From Pseudomonadota bacterium (lineage in GTDB: Bacteria; Pseudomonadota; Alphaproteobacteria; Rhizobiales; Hyphomicrobiaceae): a DNA stretch of 62,794 nt. How positions within the stretch are numbered: the stretch's first letter is position 1; each line of letters begins with the position of its first letter. The notes below the pieces were generated by a model, which was given only the letters and a program-made list of their open reading frames with translations, was not told where the DNA came from and ran no database searches. Positions 10,004 through 17,935 of this stretch are shown piece by piece. The stretch is from NCBI GenBank assembly GCA_018242255.1, contig JAFECH010000370.1:1-62794 (forward strand), written 5' to 3'. A program made the translations under genes and the position numbers.

Positions 10004-10597
10004 TCACGCGTTCAACAGGGCCGCCCGCGCCGCCTGCATGATTTCGTCGGAAACGGGAGAACCTTTTGTCGACCGCGATAGAACCAACGCGCCGACGAGC
10101 ATGGCGATCTGCGCCAGAGCGTCTTCGCGGGCTGCCGCTTTGTCCTTCCGTTTGCGCGATAACAGCGGCGTCAACCGCTCGACCATCACATTAAACCCGG
10201 CGGCAAATGCCGTTCTGATCTGGCCTTTGGGGTTTTCGCGCGCCATATCTCCGCACATGGCAGCGGCTGGACAACCGAGGCCGATTGCATCTCGGTGTGC
10301 TTTCGTAGTGTAGCGTTTGATAAATTCCGTGCGCGCTGCTTTTTTGTCGGCGCCGTTGCGCTGTTCGATCCCGTCGTAGATGCTGCGGCGTTCCTTAAAC
10401 GCACGTTCGCAAGCTTCTGCGACAAGAGCCTCCTTTGAATCGAAATGACCGTAAAAGCCGCCGTGCGTCAGGCCGGCTTCCGCCATGACTGCGGGCACGC
10501 TTACGCCGTCGATGCCGTACTCAAGAAAGAGCTTGGATGCTGCATTGAGAACGTCTTCGCGGTGTTGATCTGCTTCCTTGCGCGATACTCGCGGCAT
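10004..10597 (-). CDS. TetR-family transcriptional regulator
   Basis: The 197-residue protein has a TetR DNA-binding domain at residues 12-60 (AASKLFLEYGIDGVS, VMAEAGLTHGGFYGHFDSKEAL). Its C-terminal ligand domain contains GCPAAAMCGD, a feature of the group related to electrophile-sensing repressors such as NemR/YxaF. Cysteines in that stretch could sense thiol-reactive compounds; that is inference. It lies 18 bases after the thioesterase stop, so the two genes are probably co-transcribed and it may repress that operon and the divergent thiolase. Confidence 0.9.
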   Translation of the reverse strand: MPRVSRKEADQHREDVLNAASKLFLEYGIDGVSVPAVMAEAGLTHGGFYGHFDSKEALVAEACERAFKERRSIYDGIEQRNGADKKAARTEFIKRYTTKAHRDAIGLGCPAAAMCGDMARENPKGQIRTAFAAGFNVMVERLTPLLSRKRKDKAAAREDALAQIAMLVGALVLSRSTKGSPVSDEIMQAARAALLNA

Positions 10598-10615
10598 TCT
10601 CTTTTCTCCTTGGGC

Positions 10616-11113
10616 CTAAGCTTTGGCCGACGCGCCGTTGCGTTGCCCCATGACCAAGCATGTCTCCGTCCCGTGAGCCACAAGGTTCCCTTCCTTGTCG
10701 AAGACCTTCCCTTCCGAGCTCGCGATGCGACCGCCGCGCGAAAGCACTATGCCTTCACATCGCAGGACACCCGTCGACACAAAAACCGGACGCACGAAAT
10801 TGGTCTTGAGTTCGAGCGTTGTATACGATTGTCCGGCGGGCAACGTTGACTGAATAGCACACGCCATCGCCGTGTCGAGAAGGGTTGCGATCCAGCCTCC
10901 GTGAACGGTCCCCATCGGATTGTAGAATTGCTCAGTCGGCGTGCCTTCAAAGACGATGCGGCCAACCTCAATATCCTTTGGTCGAATTCCGGTCGCATGA
11001 CTGAATGGCGGCGCAATGAGCGCACCATCCCGCAGCGCAACAAGAAAATCCAATCCTGACATCGCCGCCGCAACATGAGGCGAAACAATCCCCGTTTTCA
11101 TCGGCTCAGCCAA
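10616..11113 (-). CDS. PaaI-type hotdog thioesterase
   Basis: A hotdog-fold acyl-CoA thioesterase of about 165 residues. The conserved NPMGTVHGGWIATLLDTAMA (Asn, His-Gly-Gly, Asp) and the strand YTTLELKTNFVRPV identify the PaaI group; the end KVFDKEGNLVAHGTETCLV is typical. The start is uncertain. A TTG at 11113 has AGGAGA about 9 bases upstream and is preferred; an ATG at 11101 and in-frame starts up to 11215 are alternatives, the last being only 31 bases from the thiolase start. It is in one transcript with the TetR gene. Confidence 0.85.
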   Translation of the reverse strand: MAEPMKTGIVSPHVAAAMSGLDFLVALRDGALIAPPFSHATGIRPKDIEVGRIVFEGTPTEQFYNPMGTVHGGWIATLLDTAMACAIQSTLPAGQSYTTLELKTNFVRPVFVSTGVLRCEGIVLSRGGRIASSEGKVFDKEGNLVAHGTETCLVMGQRNGASAKA

Positions 11114-11246
11114 TTTCGCTTTCTCCTGCCGCGCGTTGAGGTGCGTCAACATTCGGCGTTGCCCGCCGCCGTCGTTACTTGCATTACGTCCATCATATAT
11201 TATGTCGGCCATCATGAATAGCCAAGACGGCGGAGGAGCCCTACCA

Positions 11247-12437
11247 ATGCGTCAGGACCCGATTGTCATCGTAGCTGCAGTGAGGACGCCTCTCGGGCGG
11301 TTTCTGGGCGATCTTGCGCCGCTCCGGGCCTCCGAACTCGGCGCGCACGCTATCCGCGCAGCGCTCGAACGCGCGAAACTGGTGCCGGAGAAGGTCGACG
11401 AGGTCCTTTTCGGGAATGTGCTGACGGCGGGACAGGGGCAGGCGCCAGCACGGCAAGCCGCACGAGCCGCCGGGTTACCTGACGCAACCAGCGCAACGAC
11501 CGTGAATAAAGTTTGCGGGTCGGGCATGAAGGCGACGTTTCTCGCGCATGATCTGCTAACCGCCGGCTCGGCTGACATCGTTATATCGGGCGGCATGGAG
11601 TCGATGTCGAACGCACCCTATCTGCTGCAGAAGGCTCGCACCGGTTTTCGCGTCGGCCACGGCCAAGTGCTCGATCACATGCTGCTCGACGGTCTAGAAG
11701 ACGCCTACGAAAAAGGTCGCAGCATGGGCGATTTCGGCGAGGCGACGGCTGAAGCGTACCAATTCACGCGAGCCGATCAGGATGCGTTTGCGGTGGAGAC
11801 CCTGACGCGCGCGCGAGCTGCTGTTCAGTCTGGTGCATTTAAGGCGGAAATCGCACCGATAACCATCGCAACCAAGGACGGCGAAAAGGTCGTGACCGAT
11901 GACGAGAACCCGCTCAAGGTCTCACCAGAGAAAGTTCCGAAACTGAAGCCCGCGTTCCGGCCGAACGGCACGATCACGGCTGCGAGTTCGTCGGCAAATG
12001 CAGACGGCGCGGCGGCGCTCGTTCTTACGCGCCGCTCGCTTGCCGAACGTGAAGGGCTACCTATCCTTGCCGAGATCCGCGCTCACGCGACGCACAGTCA
12101 GGAACCGGCATGGTTCACGACGGCACCTATTCCCGCCATTCGCAAAGCCTTGGCAAAGGCCGGGTGGGAGGCTGGAGATGTCGATCTATACGAGATAAAC
12201 GAAGCATTCGCGGCGGTCGCGATGGCGGCGCAGAAGGATCTTTCGATCCCGCGGGACAAGCTCAACGTCAACGGCGGGGCATGTGCGCTCGGGCATCCGA
12301 TCGGCGCAACCGGCGCACGCCTGATCGTAACTTTACTGCACGCACTCGAACGTCAGGGAGCAACTAAAGGCATCGCTTCGGCTTGTATCGGCGGCGGCGA
12401 AGCGACTGCGATCGCCATCGAGCGCGTTAAGCATTGA
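11247..12437 (+). CDS. Acetyl-CoA C-acetyltransferase (thiolase)
   Basis: A 396-residue degradative/biosynthetic thiolase that joins or cleaves acetyl-CoA units. Catalytic features: nucleophile Cys in VNKVCGSGMKA, the GHPIGATGAR histidine, and the final Cys in ACIGGGEAT. Length and order match AtoB/PhaA. The ATG at 11247 is chosen because GGAGGAG (11232-11238) is correctly spaced and conserved sequence starts immediately. No phaB or phaC is nearby, so a role in PHB or ethylmalonyl-CoA supply is possible but not shown. Divergent from the thioesterase-TetR pair. Confidence 0.93.
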   Translation: MRQDPIVIVAAVRTPLGRFLGDLAPLRASELGAHAIRAALERAKLVPEKVDEVLFGNVLTAGQGQAPARQAARAAGLPDATSATTVNKVCGSGMKATFLAHDLLTAGSADIVISGGMESMSNAPYLLQKARTGFRVGHGQVLDHMLLDGLEDAYEKGRSMGDFGEATAEAYQFTRADQDAFAVETLTRARAAVQSGAFKAEIAPITIATKDGEKVVTDDENPLKVSPEKVPKLKPAFRPNGTITAASSSANADGAAALVLTRRSLAEREGLPILAEIRAHATHSQEPAWFTTAPIPAIRKALAKAGWEAGDVDLYEINEAFAAVAMAAQKDLSIPRDKLNVNGGACALGHPIGATGARLIVTLLHALERQGATKGIASACIGGGEATAIAIERVKH

Positions 12438-12450
12438 ACTGTGTGCGCGT

Positions 12451-12474
12451 GATGGGCCTCAGGAGAGGCCCATC
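12451..12474. terminator. Convergent hairpin between the thiolase and permease genes
   Basis: GATGGGCCTC (12451-12460) and GAGGCCCATC (12465-12474) make a perfect 10-bp stem with the loop AGGA. It overlaps the last codons of the ABC permease gene and lies 13 bases after the thiolase stop. No clear T-tract follows on either strand, so it is a likely bidirectional terminator or 3' stabiliser of convergent transcripts. Confidence 0.6.
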
Positions 12475-14438
12475 CGCGATTGGAGCCGATCGGTCGAAGC
12501 CCTGATCAAGCGATCCGAGACGATGCCGATGAAGGCGATCGCGAAGCCGGCAGTCAAACCGCGTCCGGCATCCGCTTTGGCAAGCGCGATGAAGACCTCT
12601 TGGCCGAGATCGCGCGTTCCGATCATGGCGCAGATGATGATCATGCTCAGCGCCAGCAGCACTGTCTGATTGATACCAAGCATAATTTCGGGAAGCGCCA
12701 GGGGCAGCTGCACGCGCCAGAACATCTGACGCGGTGTGCATCCCGACACCGTCGCCGCCTCGATCAGGCTTTCCGGAATCTGGCGAATGCCGTGGTTGGT
12801 GTAGCGAATTGCGGGCACGATTGCGAACAGGACCGTCGCGATCATGGCCGTAACATCGCCGACCCGGAACAGCATAACCACCGGGATGATGAAGCAGAAC
12901 GACGGCAGCGTCTGCAAGGTATCAAGAACGGGTGTCAGGAACGCCGCGAAACGATCGCTGCGCGATGCGACGATGCCCAACGCAATTCCGAATATTGCGC
13001 AGATGATTGCCGACACGCCGCACAGATAGAGTGTCGCCATCGACTTTTCCCAAAGTCCCGTCACGGCGCAGAACGCCGTCATCAGAACGACAAGAACTGC
13101 AAGACGCACGCCTGACAGGCGATATCCCGCCAAACCGACGAGCAGAACCATTCCGAGCCAGGGAAAATCGACTAGGAAATCTCGGATCGGGTTCAGGATA
13201 TAGAGCAGCAAGAAGGTGCGGAACGCTTCGATGGCGTCAAAGAAATGGATGTTGATCCAATCGACGGCTGCCTTCCAATAAGGAGCGGTCGAGACCTTTA
13301 TCGTGGCCGGGACGGCGGCAAACGCAGGCACATAGACGCTCAAGACCGTGGTCGCAGCCAGGATTACGAGAGCCAGAATGAGCATCGGGTTTCGTTGTAG
13401 GAAGTTCTGGTCATGCACGTGCATAACCGGACGCTGGCGGGACGCTGCCTGGCTCAGGCGATCGAGAACAATCGCGAGCGCGACGATGGCGAGGCCTGCT
13501 TCCATGCCCTGGCCGATCTTCAGAGCGCGAAGCGCGAGAAGCACGTCATAGCCGAGGCCGCCGGCGCCGATCATTGATGAGATGATGACCATGTTCAGCG
13601 CGAGCATGATTACCTGGTTCACACCAACCATCAGCGTGGCGCGTCCTGAGGGAACCAGTACCCACCACAATTTCTGACGTTGCGTGCAGCCGACCATTTC
13701 GCCGAAGTCATCGATCTCGTGGGGAACGCGTTTGAGTGCGAGAACCGTAGCGCGCACCATAGGCGGCATCGCGAAGACGGCCGTTGCGAGCATGCCCGAA
13801 ACCGGACTGTTTCCGAACAGGAGCAGCATCGGAATAAGATAGGCAAACGTCGGCATCGTCTGCATCAGATCGAGCATCGGCTGCACGATGGAGCGATCGA
13901 TCCACGGCTTACGGAAGGCGACGACGCCGAGCATCAACCCAACGATGACGCACAACGGCACGCTGATGGCGATGAGCGCCAGCGTCAACATCGCGCTGGT
14001 CCACTGCCCAAAGAGGGCAATGTAGAGCATACAGGCTGCAGCCAACGCCGAGAGCCGCCAGCCGCCGAATTTGTAGCCCGCGATGGCGAACGCCGCGCAC
14101 ACGCCGATCCAAGACAGACGCGGAAGAACAACCGCATTGGGGCCGTAACCGGACTTCCAGCCCTTGGCGAGCAGATCGATCGCCCATTGTAGGGGAACGT
14201 TAAAGATGTCGGTGATGCCGCGCGTCAGCCACATGAAATTCGACTTGAGCCACGCCATGATCGCCGAAATCCATTTGGAAATCGGGATGATGGCGCCGTC
14301 GGGATATTTTGCAGCCCACGGCGCGATGCTCGGGACCATATAGAGGATCGCGACGACGGCGATAGCCGCTATCCAGATCAAAGTCCAAGGGGCGATGCTG
14401 AACGGACGAACAGGCGCCGTCGTATCTGCGACGGTCAT
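12459..14438 (-). CDS. Glycine betaine/proline-type ABC permease, tandem double domain
   Basis: At 659 residues this is about twice ProW (354). It contains two homologous permease modules, about residues 1-325 and 330-659. Each has the EAA-type loop: VGCTQRQKLWWVLVPSG in the first and VSGCTPRQMFWRVQLPLA in the second, each followed by helices ending VNQVIMLALNMVIIS / INQTVLLALSMIIIC. The first half starts with the pre-permease helices of ProW. Such a fused permease would let one chain replace a homodimer. The start overlaps the ATPase stop (ATGA). Substrate: quaternary amines such as betaine or choline, inferred from partners. Confidence 0.88.
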   Translation of the reverse strand: MTVADTTAPVRPFSIAPWTLIWIAAIAVVAILYMVPSIAPWAAKYPDGAIIPISKWISAIMAWLKSNFMWLTRGITDIFNVPLQWAIDLLAKGWKSGYGPNAVVLPRLSWIGVCAAFAIAGYKFGGWRLSALAAACMLYIALFGQWTSAMLTLALIAISVPLCVIVGLMLGVVAFRKPWIDRSIVQPMLDLMQTMPTFAYLIPMLLLFGNSPVSGMLATAVFAMPPMVRATVLALKRVPHEIDDFGEMVGCTQRQKLWWVLVPSGRATLMVGVNQVIMLALNMVIISSMIGAGGLGYDVLLALRALKIGQGMEAGLAIVALAIVLDRLSQAASRQRPVMHVHDQNFLQRNPMLILALVILAATTVLSVYVPAFAAVPATIKVSTAPYWKAAVDWINIHFFDAIEAFRTFLLLYILNPIRDFLVDFPWLGMVLLVGLAGYRLSGVRLAVLVVLMTAFCAVTGLWEKSMATLYLCGVSAIICAIFGIALGIVASRSDRFAAFLTPVLDTLQTLPSFCFIIPVVMLFRVGDVTAMIATVLFAIVPAIRYTNHGIRQIPESLIEAATVSGCTPRQMFWRVQLPLALPEIMLGINQTVLLALSMIIICAMIGTRDLGQEVFIALAKADAGRGLTAGFAIAFIGIVSDRLIRASTDRLQSRMGLS

Positions 14439-15523
14439 ACGTGTGCCTCTTTAGACAAGTCGCGATCGGCAAGAATATCGATTACGTCGTCAGGCGTCAC
14501 CTCCCCGAGTGGCCTCCCATCTTCAGCGGTGACGAGGAAGTTCTTACGGACGCCGACGATGCGGGCTGAGAACGACGAGACCTTGTCTTTTGCGCCGACC
14601 GTTCCGCCATAGTCAGGGGATGGCGAAACCGGACGCATCAAGCTTGCAGCCGACATCACCTTCGACCGTTGAACATCTCGCGTGAATTCGGCGACGTAGT
14701 CTGTTGCTGGATGAAGGACCAATTCTTCGGGTGTCCCGATCTGGATGATTTCGCCGTCCTTCATAATCGCGACGCGGTCGGCCAAGCGGATGGCTTCATC
14801 GAAATCGTGGGTAATGAAGACGATGGTTTTCTTCAGCACGCTTTGCAAACGCAGAAGCTCAGACTGCATCTCGCGGCGAATTAAGGGATCGAGCGCTGAG
14901 AATGGCTCGTCGAGAAACCAGATTTCCGGCTCGACGGCGAGACTTCGCGCGATACCCACGCGCTGTTGCTGCCCGCCCGAAAGTTCTCGCGGATAAAACT
15001 GCTCGCGTCCGCTCAAGCCGACAAGTTCGATCACTTTGCGAGCACGCGCTTCGCGCGTCTTGCGCTCAATGCCCTGAACGGAAAGCGGAAAGGCGATATT
15101 TTCGAGAACCGTCAGATGCGGCAGCAGAGCGAAATGCTGAAACACCATACCCATGCGGTGCCGGCGGATCTCAATCAATTCTTCGGGCGAAGCTTTCAGC
15201 AGGTCGATGCCGTCGAGTTCGATCGTTCCCCAGGTCGGTTCCACCAATCGAGACAGGCAGCGAACGAGCGTGGATTTGCCAGAGCCGGACAAGCCCATGA
15301 CGATAAAATTTTCACCTCGACGGACTTCGAGCGAGGCACGCCGCACGGCGCCAACGAGCTTGGCTTTGCTCAGGTCTTCGAATGTCGGCGCGCCATTGTT
15401 TTTTGACAGAAACTCTTTCGCCCCCTCGCCGAAGACTTTCCATACATCCTTACATAGCAGTTTTACCGGGCGATCATCCGTGGCCGGTATCGTATCATCG
15501 CGCAGGGGCGCTTGAGTATTCAT
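14435..15523 (-). CDS. Glycine betaine/proline-type ABC transporter ATP-binding protein
   Basis: A 362-residue ATPase of the ProV/OpuAA class that powers uptake. Walker A is GLSGSGKST, the Q-loop lies in GMVFQHFALLPH, the signature is LSGGQQQRVGIARSL, Walker B is IWFLDEPFSALD and the switch His is in FITHDFDEA. The C-terminal 60 residues (VGVRKNFLVTAEDGRPLGE, DVIDILADRD) look like a shortened CBS-type regulatory piece, fitting osmosensing, though a full CBS pair is not present. It lies between the binding-protein gene and the permease in one operon. Confidence 0.9.
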   Translation of the reverse strand: MNTQAPLRDDTIPATDDRPVKLLCKDVWKVFGEGAKEFLSKNNGAPTFEDLSKAKLVGAVRRASLEVRRGENFIVMGLSGSGKSTLVRCLSRLVEPTWGTIELDGIDLLKASPEELIEIRRHRMGMVFQHFALLPHLTVLENIAFPLSVQGIERKTREARARKVIELVGLSGREQFYPRELSGGQQQRVGIARSLAVEPEIWFLDEPFSALDPLIRREMQSELLRLQSVLKKTIVFITHDFDEAIRLADRVAIMKDGEIIQIGTPEELVLHPATDYVAEFTRDVQRSKVMSAASLMRPVSPSPDYGGTVGAKDKVSSFSARIVGVRKNFLVTAEDGRPLGEVTPDDVIDILADRDLSKEAHV

Positions 15524-15570
15524 TCAGGATCGCTCCATCGCGCAAAGCGCGTCGTGTGGCCTCAAAAACA

Positions 15571-15611
15571 GACGGGAACCGACAGCCTGCGATGGCACAC
15601 CGGTTCCCGTC
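15571..15611 (-). terminator. Intercistronic attenuator between binding-protein and ATPase genes
   Basis: GACGGGAACCG (15571-15581) and CGGTTCCCGTC (15601-15611) form a perfect 11-bp stem with a 19-base loop. On the minus strand it is followed by TGTTTTTG, a short T-run. Its position 3' of the binding-protein gene suggests partial termination or mRNA protection, giving more binding protein than membrane components, as is common in such operons. Confidence 0.65.
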
Positions 15612-15652
15612 GCGTCTTCACTCAATGCTGCAAAGGAAGATCAGCCGAGTTC

Positions 15653-16624
15653 TTATTTCGCCCATTCCTTCCACTTCGCCTCGTTGGCATCGACCCAAGC
15701 CGCGGCGACTTCATCCATCGACTTACCGTTGAGATCGATTTCGCCCGACATCTTGTTCAGTTCATCGGTATCGATCGTGTAGTTTTTGGCGACTTTGTAA
15801 GCGACCGGCCACTTATCCTTCAGGCCTTTCCAGGAGTACTTCCAGATTTCACCGTGCGGCTTGCCGCAATCGTACTTTTTATCCGGGTTCACACCCCACT
15901 TTGGATCGGTGTAGCAGGCCGGTTCATATTCTGGGAACTGAACCCACTCGCCTTTGTATTTCGCGGGCGCCCAATGCGGAGAATAAATCCAGAGCATGAT
16001 CGGCGCTTTACGCTGATAGGCGGAATCGAGTTCAGCAAACATCGCGCCATCGGTGCCGGCGTGGACTACAACGAACGGCAGACCAAGTGCTTCGACGCGC
16101 TCGTCATCAAAACCTTCCCAGGTCACCGGGCCGCCCAAGTAACGGCCCTTCGGTGCCGTATCAGGTGTCGAGAAGGCTTCGGCGCACTTGGGGTCCTTCA
16201 GAGCTTTCCAGTCCGGCAGGCCGGGGCACTTTTCTTTCATGTACTCCGGGAACCACCACTCTTCCTTAGCTTTCGGTCCAAGCTTGCCGAGGCGCTCGGT
16301 CTGGCCCGTGGCGTCGGATGCCTTCATCGCTTCGCGCGCGGTCGTATCCCAGTATTCGACGCCGATATCGATATCGCCATTCGTCAGGCCAGTGGTGAGG
16401 CTCGAGAGATAATCGGCAGTTGGGTATTCGACGTTGTAGCCAAGTTTCGTGAGAATGCCGCCAAGGATCTTGGCGTTGAGATTAACGCTCGTCCAATCGA
16501 ACAATGCAATCTTGATTGGATCTTGGGATTCAGGAGCGCCTGCCATGGCTTGGCTAAAGCTCGCCAGCGAAACGATCGCTGCGCATGCTCCCCCGGCCAA
16601 AACGCGTTTGACGGCAGTGTACAT
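15653..16624 (-). CDS. ABC transporter substrate-binding protein (OpuAC/ProX-like, quaternary amine type)
   Basis: The 323-residue periplasmic protein starts with a Sec signal peptide (basic MYTAVKRV, hydrophobic core, AMAG cleavage region near residue 28). The mature part is an OpuAC-type domain: IKIALFDWTSVNLNAK, the GDIDIGVEYWDTT segment, MLWIYSPHWAP and a Trp-rich set suited to an aromatic cage for a trimethylammonium group. It is first in the operon. The ligand (betaine, choline, proline betaine or similar) cannot be fixed from sequence by eye. Confidence 0.9.
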   Translation of the reverse strand: MYTAVKRVLAGGACAAIVSLASFSQAMAGAPESQDPIKIALFDWTSVNLNAKILGGILTKLGYNVEYPTADYLSSLTTGLTNGDIDIGVEYWDTTAREAMKASDATGQTERLGKLGPKAKEEWWFPEYMKEKCPGLPDWKALKDPKCAEAFSTPDTAPKGRYLGGPVTWEGFDDERVEALGLPFVVVHAGTDGAMFAELDSAYQRKAPIMLWIYSPHWAPAKYKGEWVQFPEYEPACYTDPKWGVNPDKKYDCGKPHGEIWKYSWKGLKDKWPVAYKVAKNYTIDTDELNKMSGEIDLNGKSMDEVAAAWVDANEAKWKEWAK

Positions 16625-16942
16625 AGATCAGCCTCCAAGCCAATTTCGTTGAGGTCGAATTCTAGATATCGTGGTCAGTGACTTTCCTGGGAGTGATGAT
16701 TTTTGAATTATGATACCTATTTCAAAGTGTGTTCAAGGCCAAATTCGAGGCATTTGGTGCAAATATAAGCAGCACGCGCGCAAATAAATGTTTCACACAA
16801 AATGACGTCGTGGGTCGATTGTGCGGCTGCAAAAGGCGATCTTTGCTCGACAGCTACCCAAAAAAAGGAAAGCGAACGCAGATGATTTCCTCCGCGTTCG
16901 CTTCGATGAAATGCGTTTGACGTTTGTCGAACCGAGATTGGG
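16625..16942. other. Intergenic region: promoter of the betaine-type operon and end of the amidotransferase transcript
   Basis: These 318 bases contain no convincing gene. The half nearest 16625 is AT-rich and should hold the promoter of the minus-strand transporter operon. The half near 16900 carries the terminator of the upstream amidotransferase gene. Frames that stay open here have no ribosome binding site and no family features. Confidence 0.5.
16860..16902 (-). terminator. Intrinsic terminator of the glutamine amidotransferase gene
   Basis: AGCGAACGC (16871-16879) and GCGTTCGCT (16894-16902) form a perfect 9-bp stem with a 14-base loop. On the minus strand it is followed after four bases by seven T (16866 to 16860). 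It lies 41 bases after the amidotransferase stop and has the standard form of a rho-independent terminator. Confidence 0.8.
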
Positions 16943-17659
16943 CTACTGCCGAACGGTCCGCATGAAATTGCGATACAGCATTTCAGCATCCGCTGCGAAA
17001 TTTGCCGTGTGGGGCTTGGCAGCTTCCGCCATTCGCTGCAGCGCACCGGAACCATGCGTGCGTTCCAACGCCTGTGCGTAAGCCGGGATATTTCCCCAGT
17101 CCTCAATCGTGTTGTCTTCGATTTCGACGTGATACTGCATGCTCCACGCCGCCCTGCCGACGCGCATCGCTTGGCACGGACAAATGTCGGACTTTGCAAG
17201 CACAACAGCGCCTTCCGGCGGTTGCGCGACACGCACCGAGTGCCACTGAACAGCTTTGAATTTTTTTGGCAGATTGGCGAAGACCGGATCGCGTTCAGCT
17301 TCCGTCGTCAGAGCGACATCGAGTATTCCGATCTCAGGTGGCCGTTGCGGTCCGCATGTGCCGCCCAAAGCATCGGCCAAAAGTTGATGGCCGAGACAAA
17401 GCCCCATGAAGGGCTTTTCCAATTCACGCACCCAGCGGCGGATCGCGAGCTTTTCGTCTACGAGCCATGGGCATTCGTCGACGTCCCAAACGTCCATCGG
17501 GCCGCCCATAACCCAAAGAACGTCGTAGTTTTCAAGTGCTGGAATTGCTGCTCCTTCGTCGAGTTCAACGGCGTCCCAAGCGATGCCGTCGGCAGCGAAG
17601 AATTTGCGAAAGATGCCTGGATGCTCGCAGGCGATGTGCTGAAAGACGAGAAAGCGCAC
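16943..17659 (-). CDS. Class I glutamine amidotransferase-like protein (GMP synthase GATase-like)
   Basis: A stand-alone 238-residue GATase-1 domain. The nucleophile is Cys88 in GLCLGHQLLADALGG and the His/Glu pair is in MQYHVEIE; the oxyanion strand is LWVMGGPMDVWD. Such free-standing proteins (YfeJ/GuaA-like) may hydrolyse gamma-glutamyl compounds or release ammonia for an unknown partner. No partner synthase is adjacent. It has its own terminator and seems monocistronic. Substrate unknown. Confidence 0.88.
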   Translation of the reverse strand: MRFLVFQHIACEHPGIFRKFFAADGIAWDAVELDEGAAIPALENYDVLWVMGGPMDVWDVDECPWLVDEKLAIRRWVRELEKPFMGLCLGHQLLADALGGTCGPQRPPEIGILDVALTTEAERDPVFANLPKKFKAVQWHSVRVAQPPEGAVVLAKSDICPCQAMRVGRAAWSMQYHVEIEDNTIEDWGNIPAYAQALERTHGSGALQRMAEAAKPHTANFAADAEMLYRNFMRTVRQ

Positions 17660-17935
17660 GTTTCCCCCTATTCCCTTTTCAAATGAGTCGCGACCGGCCT
17701 GGGGCCGGAACCAAGGCGCAAATATACGATGTGAACTCTTCCGTCATCAGCGCTTCGATGTTCCTGCTTAATCGAATGCCGAAGCTTCAGGTACGGCCAC
17801 GAACGCGAAATTCTTCTGCTTTTTCATACGTGTCGCACAACCGTCACGGACATGGGCAATGGTGACGGGCGCGTCGAATGGAACCCGATTTTGGAGCCGC
17901 TCTGCAGCGCAACTCGATAGCAAGCCGAGGCTTTC

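Noticed and set aside
16717-17232. Long minus-strand frame over the 3' end of the amidotransferase gene
   Set aside because: It is antiphase to a real gene, crosses that gene's terminator and shows no family features.
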